Shown: positions 17,482 to 26,214 of the stretch, one piece after another | Numbering within the stretch: the first letter of the stretch is position 1 | Layout: each line of letters starts with the position of its first letter | Origin: Solirubrobacter sp963792915 | GTDB lineage: Bacteria; Actinomycetota; Thermoleophilia; Solirubrobacterales; Solirubrobacteraceae | Assembly (NCBI GenBank): GCA_963792915.1 | Contig: CAWBYD010000007.1 | Location: 248,001-312,000, forward strand | Direction of reading: 5' to 3' | DNA: 64,000 nucleotides | Made by a program: the position numbers and the translations under genes | The notes under the pieces: generated by a model | The model's input: the letters and a program-made list of their open reading frames with translations, nothing else | Databases searched by the model: none | Told to the model about the DNA's origin: nothing

Positions 17482-19002
17482 TCACATCCTGTAAACGCCG
17501 TAGCGAACGTCTTGTAGCGGGGAATTGGCCGCCGCCGAGAGCGCGAGGCCGACGACGTCGCGCGTGTCCAGCGGATCGATCACGCCGTCGTCCCACAGCC
17601 GCGCGGTCGCGTAGTACGGATGGCCCTGGGCCTCGTACTGCTCGCGCAGCGAGGCGCCCGCGTCCGGCTGGCCGACCGTCTCCATCACGGTCGCCGCCTG
17701 CTGACCGCCCATCACCGAGATGCGCGCGTTCGGCCACATGAACAGAAAGCGCGGCGAATAGGCGCGCCCGCACATGCCGTAGTTGCCCGCGCCGAACGAG
17801 CCGCCGACGATCACCGTGATCTTCGGCACGCGTGCGGTGGCGACCGCGGTGACGAGCTTCGCGCCGTGCTTGGCGATCCCGCCCGCCTCGTACTCGCGAC
17901 CGACCATGAAGCCCGAGATGTTCTGGAGGAACAGCAGCGGGATCCGCCGCTGGTCGCAGAGCTCGATGAAGTGCGCGCCCTTCAGCGCCGACTCGCTGAA
18001 CAGGATCCCGTGGTTGGCGAGAATCCCCACCGGGTGGCCGTGGATGTGCGCGAACCCGCACACCAGCGTCGGCCCGTAGAGCTCCTTGAACTCGTGCAGG
18101 TGCGCACCGTCGACGATCCGGGTGATGATCTCGCGCGGGTCGTAGGGCTTGCGGAGGTCCACCGGGACGGCGCCGTAGATCCCGCCGGGGTCCACCGGCG
18201 GCTCGACCGGGCGCCGCTCCCACGGCGCCGGCGCGCGCGGCCCGAGCGTGGCGACGATCGAGCGCACGATCGCCAGTGCGTGCGCGTCGTCGTCGGCGAG
18301 GTGGTCGGTCACGCCGGACGTGCGCGAGTGCAGGTCGCCGCCGCCGAGCTCCTCGGCGGACACCTCCTCGCCGGTCGCCGCCTTCACGAGCGGCGGGCCG
18401 CCGAGGAAGATCGTGCCCTGGTCGCGCACGATCACGCACTCGTCGCTCATCGCCGGCACATACGCGCCGCCCGCCGTGCAGGAGCCCATCACCGCCGCGA
18501 TCTGCGCGATCCCGCGCGCGGACATCGTCGCCTGGTTGAAGAAGATCCGCCCGAAGTGCTCGCGGTCGGGGAAGACGTCGTCCTGCAGCGGCAGGAACGC
18601 GCCGCCGCTGTCCACCAGGTAGATGCACGGCAGGTGGTTGTGCAGCGCCACCTCCTGCGCGCGCAGGTGCTTCTTGACCGTCATCGGGTAGTAGGTCCCG
18701 CCCTTGACGGTCGCGTCGTTGGCGACGATCACACACTCGCGCCCGCTCACCCGTCCGACGCCGGTGACGATCCCCGCGCCCGGCGCGTCGCCGTCGTACA
18801 TGCCGTGGGCGGCCAGCGGCGAGAGCTCGAGGAACGGCGCGCCCGGGTCCAGCAGCCGGTCCACGCGCTCGCGCGGGAGCAGCTTGCCGCGCGCGCTGTG
18901 GCGCTCCCGCGCGCGCTCGCCGCCGCCCAGCGCGACCCGCTCGAGCTGTGCGCGCAGGTCGGCGACCAGCGCCTCGTGCGCCACCACGTTCTCGCGGCTC
19001 AT
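17482..19002 (-). CDS. Acyl-CoA carboxylase carboxyltransferase (beta) subunit, MCC type
   Basis: 506 residues, ATG overlapping the stop of the biotin carboxylase gene. Two crotonase-like carboxyltransferase domains are present. GSCTAGGAYVPAMSDE, GTIFLGGPPLVKAATGEEVS and GGSFGAGNYGMCGRAYSPRF are characteristic of methylcrotonyl-CoA carboxylase beta rather than propionyl-CoA carboxylase. It transfers carboxylate from carboxybiotin to an acyl-CoA, as in leucine catabolism. The slightly short length (about 535 is common) reflects a short N-terminus. Confidence 0.93.
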   Translation of the reverse strand: MSRENVVAHEALVADLRAQLERVALGGGERARERHSARGKLLPRERVDRLLDPGAPFLELSPLAAHGMYDGDAPGAGIVTGVGRVSGRECVIVANDATVKGGTYYPMTVKKHLRAQEVALHNHLPCIYLVDSGGAFLPLQDDVFPDREHFGRIFFNQATMSARGIAQIAAVMGSCTAGGAYVPAMSDECVIVRDQGTIFLGGPPLVKAATGEEVSAEELGGGDLHSRTSGVTDHLADDDAHALAIVRSIVATLGPRAPAPWERRPVEPPVDPGGIYGAVPVDLRKPYDPREIITRIVDGAHLHEFKELYGPTLVCGFAHIHGHPVGILANHGILFSESALKGAHFIELCDQRRIPLLFLQNISGFMVGREYEAGGIAKHGAKLVTAVATARVPKITVIVGGSFGAGNYGMCGRAYSPRFLFMWPNARISVMGGQQAATVMETVGQPDAGASLREQYEAQGHPYYATARLWDDGVIDPLDTRDVVGLALSAAANSPLQDVRYGVYRM

Positions 19003-20804
19003 GCGGCCTCGACCGTCGCGACGAGCTGGTCGCGGGTGACCATGTCCCCCACCTCCACCGTGAGTCCCGCCACGCGCCCGGCGATCGGCGCGACCAGCGA
19101 GAGCTCCATCTTCATCGACTCGAGCACCACGACCGCGTCGCCCGCCTGCACCTCGTCGCCCTCGCCGTGGTTGACGAGCAGCACCTGGCCCGGCATCGGC
19201 GCGCGCAGGTCGCCCCCGGCGTGCGCGTGGTGGACGTCCTCGGCGCTCGCACGCGTGACCTCCCACGCCCACCCGTCGCGCCCGATCCACCCGCCCGCGC
19301 CGACCCAACGCGAACAAAAGGGGTCAGACCCCTTTTGTGCGTGCGCGTCCAGGACGACGTCGATCGGCGCGCCGCCGTCGACCGAGAGCGTCCAGTAGGA
19401 CGGCGCGCGGGCGCCGCTCAGGCGCCAGCCGTCGGTGCGGGCGAACGGGTCGTCGGAGTGCGGCTCGGCCAGCGCCAGCGCCGCCGCCGCGCGGGCGACG
19501 TCCTCGTCCGTGAACGGCGGCGTGACGGGGTCCAGGCGCGCGATCAACCCGGTGTCGAGCTCCCCGGCGCGGACGTCGTCGCGCGCGAGCAGCGTGCGCA
19601 GGAAGCCGAGGTTGGTGCGCACGCCGAGGACCGCCGTGCGGGCCAGCGCGCGGTCCAGGCGCGCCAGCGCCTGGGCGCGGTCCTCGCCGTGGACGATGAC
19701 CTTGGCGACCAGCGAGTCGTACTCGGTGCCGACCACCGAGCCGGCCTCGATCGCCGCGTCCACCCGCGCGCCCGGCGGGCGGTGGAACGCGTGGACCGTC
19801 CCGGCGGAGGGGAAGAACGACGCGTCCTCGGCGTTCACGCGCGCCTCGATCGCGTGGCCGCGCAGCGTCACGTCGAGCGGCGGCAGCGGCTCGCCGGCCG
19901 CGACGCGCAGCTGCAGCTCGACGAGATCGAGGCCCGTGACGAGCTCGGTGACCGGGTGCTCGACCTGCAGCCGCGCGTTGAGCTCCAGGAAGTAGTGCGT
20001 CGAGGGGTCGTCGGCGTCGGCGATGAACTCGACGGTCCCCGCGCCCGCATAGCCGGCCGCCAGAGCAACCGCCTCGGCGCCCAGCCGTTTGCGCAGTGCG
20101 GCGTCGACGACCGGCGACGGCGATTCCTCGAGCACCTTCTGGTGGCGGCGCTGGAGCGAGCACTCGCGCTCGCCGAGGTGCGCGACGGTGCCGAACGCGT
20201 CGCCGATGATCTGGACCTCGATGTGCCGCGCGCGCGGCAGGAAGCGCTCGATGAACACGCGGTCGTCGCCGAAACCGGCCTGGGCCTCGCGCCTCGCCGC
20301 CGCGAGCGCCTCGTCGAGCCCCGCGGCGCTCTCCACGACCCGCATCCCGCGCCCGCCGCCGCCCGCCGCCGCCTTGACGAGCAGCGGGTATTGATCCGAC
20401 GCGCGGGCCTCCTCGATCGTGAAGTCCGGCACGACCGGGACGCCCGCCCGCGCCGCCGCCTGCTTGGCACGCACCTTGTCGCCCATCAGCTCGATCGACT
20501 CCGGCGACGGCCCCACGAACACGACCCCCGCCTCGGCGCACGCGCGCGCCAGCCCGGCGTTCTCGGCCAGGAAGCCGTAGCCGGGATGGAGCGCCTCCGC
20601 GCCCGCCTGCAGCGCCGCCTCGACCACGTCGGAGATCGACAGGTACGAGCCGACCGCCAGCGCGACGTCGGCCTCGTCCGTCCACGGCGCACCGCGATCG
20701 GGCGCCGTGTAGAGCGCCGCCGAGCGGATGCCGAGCCGGTCCAGCGTACGGATCACGCGGCGCGCGATCTCCCCGCGGTTGGCGACCAGGACCGTGTGAA
20801 ACAT
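18999..20804 (-). CDS. Biotin-dependent acyl-CoA carboxylase alpha subunit with repeat insertion
   Basis: 601 residues from the ATG overlapping the acyl-CoA dehydrogenase stop. Biotin carboxylase part: VLVANRGEIARRVIR, ATP-grasp KAAAGGGGRGMRVV, FLELNARLQVEHPVTE and VNAED. A C-terminal biotinyl domain carries VLESMKMEL with the biotin Lys at about 565. It carboxylates biotin with ATP and bicarbonate for the partner beta subunit. Residues about 488-498 (AQKGSDPFCSR) are encoded by a palindromic repeat sitting in frame in the region between the carboxylase and biotinyl domains. Homologues have a WLGxDGWAW segment there without this peptide, as far as I recall. Confidence 0.93.
   Translation of the reverse strand: MFHTVLVANRGEIARRVIRTLDRLGIRSAALYTAPDRGAPWTDEADVALAVGSYLSISDVVEAALQAGAEALHPGYGFLAENAGLARACAEAGVVFVGPSPESIELMGDKVRAKQAAARAGVPVVPDFTIEEARASDQYPLLVKAAAGGGGRGMRVVESAAGLDEALAAARREAQAGFGDDRVFIERFLPRARHIEVQIIGDAFGTVAHLGERECSLQRRHQKVLEESPSPVVDAALRKRLGAEAVALAAGYAGAGTVEFIADADDPSTHYFLELNARLQVEHPVTELVTGLDLVELQLRVAAGEPLPPLDVTLRGHAIEARVNAEDASFFPSAGTVHAFHRPPGARVDAAIEAGSVVGTEYDSLVAKVIVHGEDRAQALARLDRALARTAVLGVRTNLGFLRTLLARDDVRAGELDTGLIARLDPVTPPFTDEDVARAAAALALAEPHSDDPFARTDGWRLSGARAPSYWTLSVDGGAPIDVVLDAHAQKGSDPFCSRWVGAGGWIGRDGWAWEVTRASAEDVHHAHAGGDLRAPMPGQVLLVNHGEGDEVQAGDAVVVLESMKMELSLVAPIAGRVAGLTVEVGDMVTRDQLVATVEAA
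19311..19341. repeat. Palindromic element inside the carboxylase coding sequence
   Basis: A 31-base nearly perfect palindrome (arms of 15 around a central A; one mismatch, GTGCG for GTTCG at the right end). It is the best preserved copy of the family and is read in frame as part of the protein. Confidence 0.9.
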
Positions 20805-21937
20805 CACGCGCCGAGTGCGCGCGCGATGACCATCTGCTGCACCTCGTCGGTGCCCTCGCCGATCGTGAGGATCTTCGCGTCGCGGTACATGCGGCAGACC
20901 GGGTACTCCTCGATGTAGCCGTAGCCGCCGTGGATCTGGACCGCCTCCTCGGCGCAGCGCACTGCCAGCCGGCCGGTCTTGAGCTTGGCCTGCGCGGCCG
21001 TCAGCGTGAAGTTGCGGCCCGCATCCTTCAGAAGCGCCGTCTTGTAGACGAGCAGCCGCGCCGCCTCGATCTCGGTCGACATGTCGGCGAGCTTGCCCTG
21101 GATCGCCTGGAACTTGGAGATCGGCTTGCCGAACGCGCGGCGCTCCTTCGCGTACGCGAGCGCCTGGTCGAGCGCGCCCTGGGCCAGCCCGACGCCCATC
21201 GCCGCCACACCGATGCGCCCGATGTCCAGTACGTGCAGGAACTGCTTGAAGCCCGCGCCGCGCGGGCCGAGCAGGTTCTCCGCCGGCACGCGGCAGCCGT
21301 CGAAGCTCAGCGGCCGCGTGTCGGACGCGTTCCAGCCCATCTTGCGGTACGGCTCGCCCTGCGTGTAGCCGGGCGTGCCGTTCGGGACGATCAGGTTGGA
21401 GATCTCGTCGTCGCCGGTGCGCGCGGTGATGCAGACGACGCCCGAGATGTCCGTGCCCGCGTTGGTGATGAACTGCTTGGCGCCGTCGATCTCCCAGCCG
21501 TCGTCGTCGAGCCGGGCGCGCGTGCGCACGTTGCCGGCGTCCGAGCCGGCCTCGGGCTCGGTCAGCCCGAACGCGCCCAGGATCTCCCCCGCGGTGAGCC
21601 TCGGCAGCCACTCCTGCTTCTGCTCCTCGGTCCCGAACAGGTAGATCGGCTGCGTGCCGAGCGACGTGTGCGCGCACAGCGTGATCGCGACCGACGAGTC
21701 GACGCGGGTGAGCTCCTCGACCGCGATCGCGTAGGCCAGCGAGTCCCCGCCCGCACCGCCGTAGGACTCCGGGAACGGGATCCCCATCAGCCCGAGCGCG
21801 CCGAGCTGCTTGACGATCGCGTACGGGAACGACTTGGTGCGGTCGAGCTCCTCCGCGACCGGCGCGATCTCGCCCTCGGCGAAGTCGCGCACCGTGCGGC
21901 GGATCAGCTCGTGGTCGGCGGGGAGATCGAAGTCCAT
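20804..21937 (-). CDS. Acyl-CoA dehydrogenase
   Basis: 377 residues. Family motifs: FGLTEPEAGSDAG, a FAD-binding KRRAFG-like segment (KERRAFGKPISKFQAIQ), QIHGGYGYIEEYPVCRMYRD and the catalytic Glu at about 361 in IGEGTDEVQ. In isovaleryl-CoA dehydrogenases this position is not Glu, so despite the carboxylase partners it is more like short/branched general acyl-CoA dehydrogenases. The ATG at 21937 is preceded by TATAAG at a distance giving a leaderless mRNA; an ATG 48 bases upstream would run through the operator and is rejected. Confidence 0.92.
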   Translation of the reverse strand: MDFDLPADHELIRRTVRDFAEGEIAPVAEELDRTKSFPYAIVKQLGALGLMGIPFPESYGGAGGDSLAYAIAVEELTRVDSSVAITLCAHTSLGTQPIYLFGTEEQKQEWLPRLTAGEILGAFGLTEPEAGSDAGNVRTRARLDDDGWEIDGAKQFITNAGTDISGVVCITARTGDDEISNLIVPNGTPGYTQGEPYRKMGWNASDTRPLSFDGCRVPAENLLGPRGAGFKQFLHVLDIGRIGVAAMGVGLAQGALDQALAYAKERRAFGKPISKFQAIQGKLADMSTEIEAARLLVYKTALLKDAGRNFTLTAAQAKLKTGRLAVRCAEEAVQIHGGYGYIEEYPVCRMYRDAKILTIGEGTDEVQQMVIARALGA

Positions 21938-21943
21938 GCCATA

Positions 21944-21966
21944 CTTATACCGAACGCTCGTTACAA
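21944..21966. promoter_or_regulatory. Divergent promoter and TetR operator
   Basis: The imperfect palindrome TACCGAACGCTCGTTA (21948-21963, 12 of 16 positions symmetric) lies in the 29-base gap between the TetR gene and the acyl-CoA dehydrogenase operon. It overlaps the minus-strand -10 TATAAG (21949-21944), so the regulator would block the operon and its own gene. Confidence 0.6.
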
Positions 21967-22608
21967 ATGCCCACACCGCCGACACGCCCCGCGCTCCGCG
22001 AGCGCTACGACCGCCGCCAGCAGGAAGTGGTGGCGACCGCCGCCGCCCTGTTCGCGCGCAACGGCTTCCAGGCGACGACCATGGACGAGCTGAGCGAGGC
22101 CACCGGGCTCGGCGCCGGCGGGCTGTATCACTACATCGGCTCCAAGCAGCGACTGCTGTTCGGAATCTTCGAGCAGCTGATGGACCCGCTGCTCGAGCGC
22201 GCGGCGCAGATCGAGGCGTCCGAGGACCCGGACCGGCTGCGCACGCTGGTCCGCGCGTGGGTCGCCCACATCGAGCGCCACCTCGACCACATGGCGGTCT
22301 TCGCCCAGGAGCGCCACGCGATCGAGCGCGCGCCGGAGTGGGAGCAGGTGCGGGCGAGCCGCGACGCGTTCGAGGCGATCCTCGCCCGGCTGCTCACGCA
22401 GGCCGGCGTCGAGGACCGGATCACGCTCTTCGCCCTGCTCGGCATGGTCAACCACACCGCGACGTGGCTGCGCCCCGGCGGCCGCATGAGCGCCGAGCAG
22501 ATCGCCGACGGCTACATCAGCCTGGTGACGGCGCGGCTCAACTGCGCGTACACCTCGTCGGGCGAGCCGGACCCGTCGATGTACACCAGCAACCCGCGGC
22601 CGGTGTAG
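21967..22608 (+). CDS. TetR-family transcriptional regulator of the acyl-CoA operon
   Basis: 213 residues; helix-turn-helix at about 15-60 (NGFQATTMDELSEATGLGAG, then LYHYIGSKQRLLF). Divergent from the acyl-CoA dehydrogenase/carboxylase operon with only 29 bases between, so it is its likely repressor, responding to an acyl-CoA. The last 97 bases overlap the convergent adenylate kinase gene; the C-terminal residues past about 180 are low in similarity-type content and could be an extension. Confidence 0.9.
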   Translation: MPTPPTRPALRERYDRRQQEVVATAAALFARNGFQATTMDELSEATGLGAGGLYHYIGSKQRLLFGIFEQLMDPLLERAAQIEASEDPDRLRTLVRAWVAHIERHLDHMAVFAQERHAIERAPEWEQVRASRDAFEAILARLLTQAGVEDRITLFALLGMVNHTATWLRPGGRMSAEQIADGYISLVTARLNCAYTSSGEPDPSMYTSNPRPV

Positions 22609-23147
22609 AACTCGGCCAGCGGGCGCGTGTCGCGGTGGTAGACCTCGAGCCGCTCGGTCACCGTCTCGGGCGCATCGTCCTTGCGCAGGCTCAGCGGCTC
22701 GCCGCAGACGTCGCAGATGCCTTCCTGCTTGGGCGGGTTGTACTTGATGTGGAAGACGTGGCCGTTGGGGCACTGGCGGCGGCCGGAGATGCGCTCGATC
22801 ACGACCTCGTCGGGGACGTCGACGAACAGCGCGGCGTCGATCGAGCGGCCGCGCACGTCGAGCGACTGCTCGAGCGACTCGGCCTGGCTGACCCGGCGCG
22901 GGTAGCCGTCGAGCAGGAAGCCGCCTTCCGGCAGGTCGGCGAGCAGGACCTCGCGCACCAGCTCGTCGGGTACCAGCTTGCCGCTGCTCATGAACTCCTG
23001 GGCGCGCTTGCCGAGCTCGTCGCCGGCGTCGACGTGCGCGCGCAGCCGCTCGCCGGTGGAGACGTGCTCGAGCCCGAACTGCTCCTTGAGCCGCGCCGCC
23101 TGCGTTCCCTTGCCCGCTCCCGGCGGGCCGAGCAGGATCAGGTTCAC
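22512..23147 (-). CDS. adk: Adenylate kinase with modified zinc lid
   Basis: 211 residues from a GTG overlapping the carboxyltransferase stop. P-loop GPPGAGKGTQAARL, NMP-binding STGERLRAH and DGYPRRVSQAE are typical. The long lid has C126-PNG-H130 and C145-x2-C148: the second Cys of the usual CxxC pair is absent and a His may replace it. The enzyme converts AMP and ATP to ADP. Actinobacterial adk normally sits in the ribosomal protein operon, so this may be a second copy; that cannot be checked here. Confidence 0.92.
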   Translation of the reverse strand: MNLILLGPPGAGKGTQAARLKEQFGLEHVSTGERLRAHVDAGDELGKRAQEFMSSGKLVPDELVREVLLADLPEGGFLLDGYPRRVSQAESLEQSLDVRGRSIDAALFVDVPDEVVIERISGRRQCPNGHVFHIKYNPPKQEGICDVCGEPLSLRKDDAPETVTERLEVYHRDTRPLAEFYTGRGLLVYIDGSGSPDEVYAQLSRAVTRLM

Positions 23148-24485
23148 GCCGCGATCCCGTGTGCGATGCCGAGGTCGACGAGCTCCTGCGGGCGCAGCTT
23201 GAGGTGCGCGGCGGTCCCCGGGACGTCGTCGACCTTGAGGATCCGCGCGGCCAGCTCGGGCGCGATCACCGCGAAGTAGCTGTCCGGCGCCATGAACAGG
23301 CGGTCCGGCGAGGCGATGGCCAGCGCACCGCCCGAGCCGCCCTCGCCGATCACCAGCGTTGTGACCGGCACGCGCGCCTCGGCCACGGCGGCGAACGCGT
23401 CCGCGATCGCGGCGCCGATCCCGCCGCGCTCTGCGGCCTCGTCGTTGGCGGCTCCGGGAGTGTCCACGAGCGTCAGTATGGGGATTCCGAGTCTGCTGGC
23501 CAGCCTGATCACCCGAGCGGCGGTACGAAAGCCGGGCGGGCGGTTGGGTGTCCCGGTCTGTGCGACGTACGCGATCGTGCGCCCGTCGCGGCGACCGAAG
23601 CCGCACAGCATGCCAGGATCGCGCCCGCCGGCGCGGTCGCCGGAGAGCGAGAGCCGCGCGTCGAAGTACGCGGCGAGGTACGCCGCGGCCCGCGGGCGCG
23701 CCGGCATCACGCGCGCGGAGCACGGCCGCCCAGCCGTCCGGCGCGAGGTCGCGCGCGCCGAGCGGCGCGGGGACGGGCGCGCCCCCGACGGTGCGCTCGC
23801 CGGGCGCGGCGGCCCCGGCGCCCCCGGCGAACGCCGCCGCGGCGCGCTCGCCGCCCGCCAGCAGCGAGACCGCGCCACGCAACTCGGCAGCCGCGTCCGC
23901 CGCCGCCACCACGCGGTCCACCTGCCCGAGCTCGAACTTCCCCTGCGCGCTGAACGCCTCGCCGCCGGCGCCGCCGCGAATCCGCGCCCCCGCGAACGCC
24001 ACCTCGACGCCCGCCACGGCCAGGATCACGTCGGCGCTCGAGGCCAGCGACGCCCACACGCCGCCCGTGGCCGGGCCGTAGAGCAGCGTCACGTGCGCGC
24101 TCCCGGCCGCCCGGGCGCGGGCCTCGGCCGCCGAGATCCGCTGCAGCTGCACCAGCGCACGCATCCCTTCCTGCATCCGGCAGCCGCCCGAGGCCACGAA
24201 CGAGACCAGCGGGCGCCGGGCCTGCGCCGCGCGATCGAGCGCGGCGGTGATCCGGCGGCCGGTCGCCTCCCCCATCGAGCCGCCCAGGAAGCCGAAGTCG
24301 AACGCCACGACCTCCGCCTCGACGCCCGCGATCCGCGCCGTCCCCGCCACGACCGCCTCGGGCTCGCCCAGGCGCGCCAGCCGCTCGCTGTAGCCCGGCC
24401 AGCCCAGCGGGTCGGCGGAGACGACATCGGTGTCGGCCTCGACGAACGCGTCGGTCACGGCGGCGATGAGGGCGCGGGCGTTCAC
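23144..24485 (-). pseudogene. Fused AccD/AccA-type carboxyltransferase with apparent frameshift
   Basis: From the GTG at 24485 (overlapping the GNAT stop) one frame encodes an AccD-like domain (VAFDFGFLGGSMGEATGRR, FVASGGCRMQEGMRALVQLQ, VTLLYGPATGGVWASLA) up to about WAAVLRARDA. From about 23707 a different frame encodes the AccA-like half (YLAAYFDARLSLSGDRAGG, VDTPGAANDEAAERGGIG, VIGEGGSGGALAIASPD) to the stop at 23144. The first frame has no stop and runs on through adk, which argues for a single-base insertion (or two-base loss) near 23700-23710 rather than two genes. If a sequencing error, the product is one carboxyltransferase of about 447 residues. An ATG at 23707 could start the second half alone. 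Confidence 0.78.
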
Positions 24486-24949
24486 GTCGCGCGCGACATG
24501 ATGACGTCGTCGACATAGCGCCCCTCGAGCAGGAACTCGCCGGGGAGCACGCCGACGACCTCGAACCCGCATCCGGCGTACAGCGCCCGCGCGGCGGAAT
24601 TCGTCTCCAGGACCCGCAGCCGCAGCTGCCGCGCGCCGCGCCGGCGCGCCTCGGCGACCGCCGCCTCGAGCAGCGCGCGCGCCAGCCCCCGGCGCCGGTG
24701 GTCGGGATGCACCGCCAGCCCCTGGATCTCGAGCACATGCGCGTTCGAGGGCAGCGGCGTCGCCGGGCGCAGCTTGACGTAGCCCGCGACCGCGCCGGCG
24801 TCGGCGACCAGCACGTCGCCCGGCTGCGTGCGCTCGTTGAAGAACGGCCGGCCCGGCACGTGCGCGGCGGGGCTGTTCTGCCACGAGACGGTCGCGTCGT
24901 CGAGCGCCGTCAGCGCGGCCGCGTCGGCTGGGGTGGCCGGCCGGATCAC
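24482..24949 (-). CDS. GNAT-family N-acetyltransferase
   Basis: 155 residues from a GTG overlapping the racemase stop (GTGA). The acetyl-CoA pyrophosphate loop HPDHRRRGLARALLEAAV and the final LETNSAARALYAGCGFEVVG are classic GNAT features. It acetylates an amine or amino acid derivative; the substrate is unknown. It is the second gene of the leftward larA-like run. Confidence 0.88.
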   Translation of the reverse strand: MIRPATPADAAALTALDDATVSWQNSPAAHVPGRPFFNERTQPGDVLVADAGAVAGYVKLRPATPLPSNAHVLEIQGLAVHPDHRRRGLARALLEAAVAEARRRGARQLRLRVLETNSAARALYAGCGFEVVGVLPGEFLLEGRYVDDVIMSRAT

Positions 24950-26172
24950 GCGACGTAGGCGATCGTCTGCGGGCCCTCGGGCAGCACGCACACGCTCCCG
25001 CCCGCCTCGCGCACCGTCGCGGAGATGTCGCGCGTCTGCTCGAGATGGACGGCGCGCAGTTCGGCATCGCTCAGGTGGCCGGTGTGCATCACGACCCGCG
25101 CGCGGTCCTGGATGCCGGCCTGGACCTGCACCTGCCACTGGTCCGGCGTGACGTGCTCGGAGGCGGCGATCGAGTCCAGGAACGCCCGCGGCGACGCACT
25201 GGACTCCAGCAGCTGCCGGTAGGACCCGTGGCCGGGGAAGCCGTCGCGGCACTCGGCGGCGCACACGATCAGCCCGCCCTGCCGGACCACCTTGGCGGCC
25301 GCCGACATGCCCTTGACCGCCTGGTAGAGGTTCTGGTCGAGCGGGTAGCCGGAGTTGCTCGTGATGACGACGTCGAACGCGCGCTCGACCGGCTGCATCG
25401 CGTAGCGCCGCGCCGCCTCGCAGGCGGCCGCGTGCATCTCGTCCAGCGAGCCCGCGAACGCCTCGATCACGCGCTGCTCGCGGTTGAGGATCACGTCGAA
25501 CGCGAAGTGCGGCGGAGCGGCCGCGGCCGCGGCGCGGATGTCCTCGTGCACCGGGTTGCCCTCGAGCACGCCCCAGGTGGCGTCGGGGCTGCCGATGCGC
25601 CGCGCGTCGTGCAGGACCAGCACGGTGTCCAGGCCGGCGAGCCCGGGCGCGACGAGCTTCGGCCCGCCGCTGAAGCCGGCGAAGAAGTGCGGCTCGACGA
25701 ACCCGGTCGTGATCCGCAGGTCCGCCTCGACCCATTCGCGGTTGAGCCACACCGGCACGCCGCGGCCGTGCTCGCCGAGGTAGGCGAGCGAGTCGCGGTC
25801 GCGCGCGTCGTGGTTGACGATCCGCACGCGGTCGTACGCGGCCCCGAGCATCCCGCGCAGCTCGGCCTCGGTGTTGGCGCGGTGCGTGCCGGTGGCGACG
25901 AGCACCGTGACGTCGTCGGTCCCGAGCTCGTCCAGTACCGCCGGGATCATCAGGTCGCGCGGCTGGGCGCGCGTGCCGTCGCACATCGAGATCGCGATCC
26001 GCCGGCCGTGCAGCTCGCGCAGCGGCGGCCCCGCGACCGGATGGCGCAGCGCCTCGCGCAGGACGGCGAGCTGGTCCTCCGCGCCCGCGTGATACGCCGG
26101 CTCCACGACGGTCGCGCCGTCGGGGACCTCGACGTCGAGCCCGGTCGTGCCGTAGGCGAGACGCACGTTCAT
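24946..26172 (-). CDS. LarA-family nickel-pincer racemase
   Basis: 408 residues. Residues known from Lactobacillus LarA can be matched: DGTR with Arg68, VATGTHR with His97, EPHFFAGFSGGPK with His162 and Lys172 (the pincer-cofactor Lys) and LHDARR with His188, so an active nickel-pincer enzyme is likely. Family members racemise 2-hydroxy acids, not only lactate. The LarB, LarC and LarE cofactor-making enzymes are not in the window. It is divergent from a GntR-controlled operon with an operator between them, so it may belong to that pathway. The ATG at 26172 is chosen because the next upstream one lies inside the operator. Confidence 0.9.
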   Translation of the reverse strand: MNVRLAYGTTGLDVEVPDGATVVEPAYHAGAEDQLAVLREALRHPVAGPPLRELHGRRIAISMCDGTRAQPRDLMIPAVLDELGTDDVTVLVATGTHRANTEAELRGMLGAAYDRVRIVNHDARDRDSLAYLGEHGRGVPVWLNREWVEADLRITTGFVEPHFFAGFSGGPKLVAPGLAGLDTVLVLHDARRIGSPDATWGVLEGNPVHEDIRAAAAAAPPHFAFDVILNREQRVIEAFAGSLDEMHAAACEAARRYAMQPVERAFDVVITSNSGYPLDQNLYQAVKGMSAAAKVVRQGGLIVCAAECRDGFPGHGSYRQLLESSASPRAFLDSIAASEHVTPDQWQVQVQAGIQDRARVVMHTGHLSDAELRAVHLEQTRDISATVREAGGSVCVLPEGPQTIAYVA

Positions 26173-26182
26173 GCCAAAAGAT

Positions 26183-26214
26183 GCTATACGTTGGTGGACC
26201 AGTGGTCCGGCCAA
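26183..26214. promoter_or_regulatory. GntR operator and divergent promoters
   Basis: TTGGTGGACCAGTGGTCCGG (26191-26210) continuing CCAA to 26214 forms an imperfect palindrome whose halves read TTGGYSGACCA, close to the TGGTNNGACCA-type sites of FadR-class GntR proteins. Opposed -10-like TATA hexamers lie beside it (TATACG plus strand at 26185-26190, TATAGC minus strand at 26188-26183). Binding would control both the racemase and the rightward operon. Confidence 0.6.
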
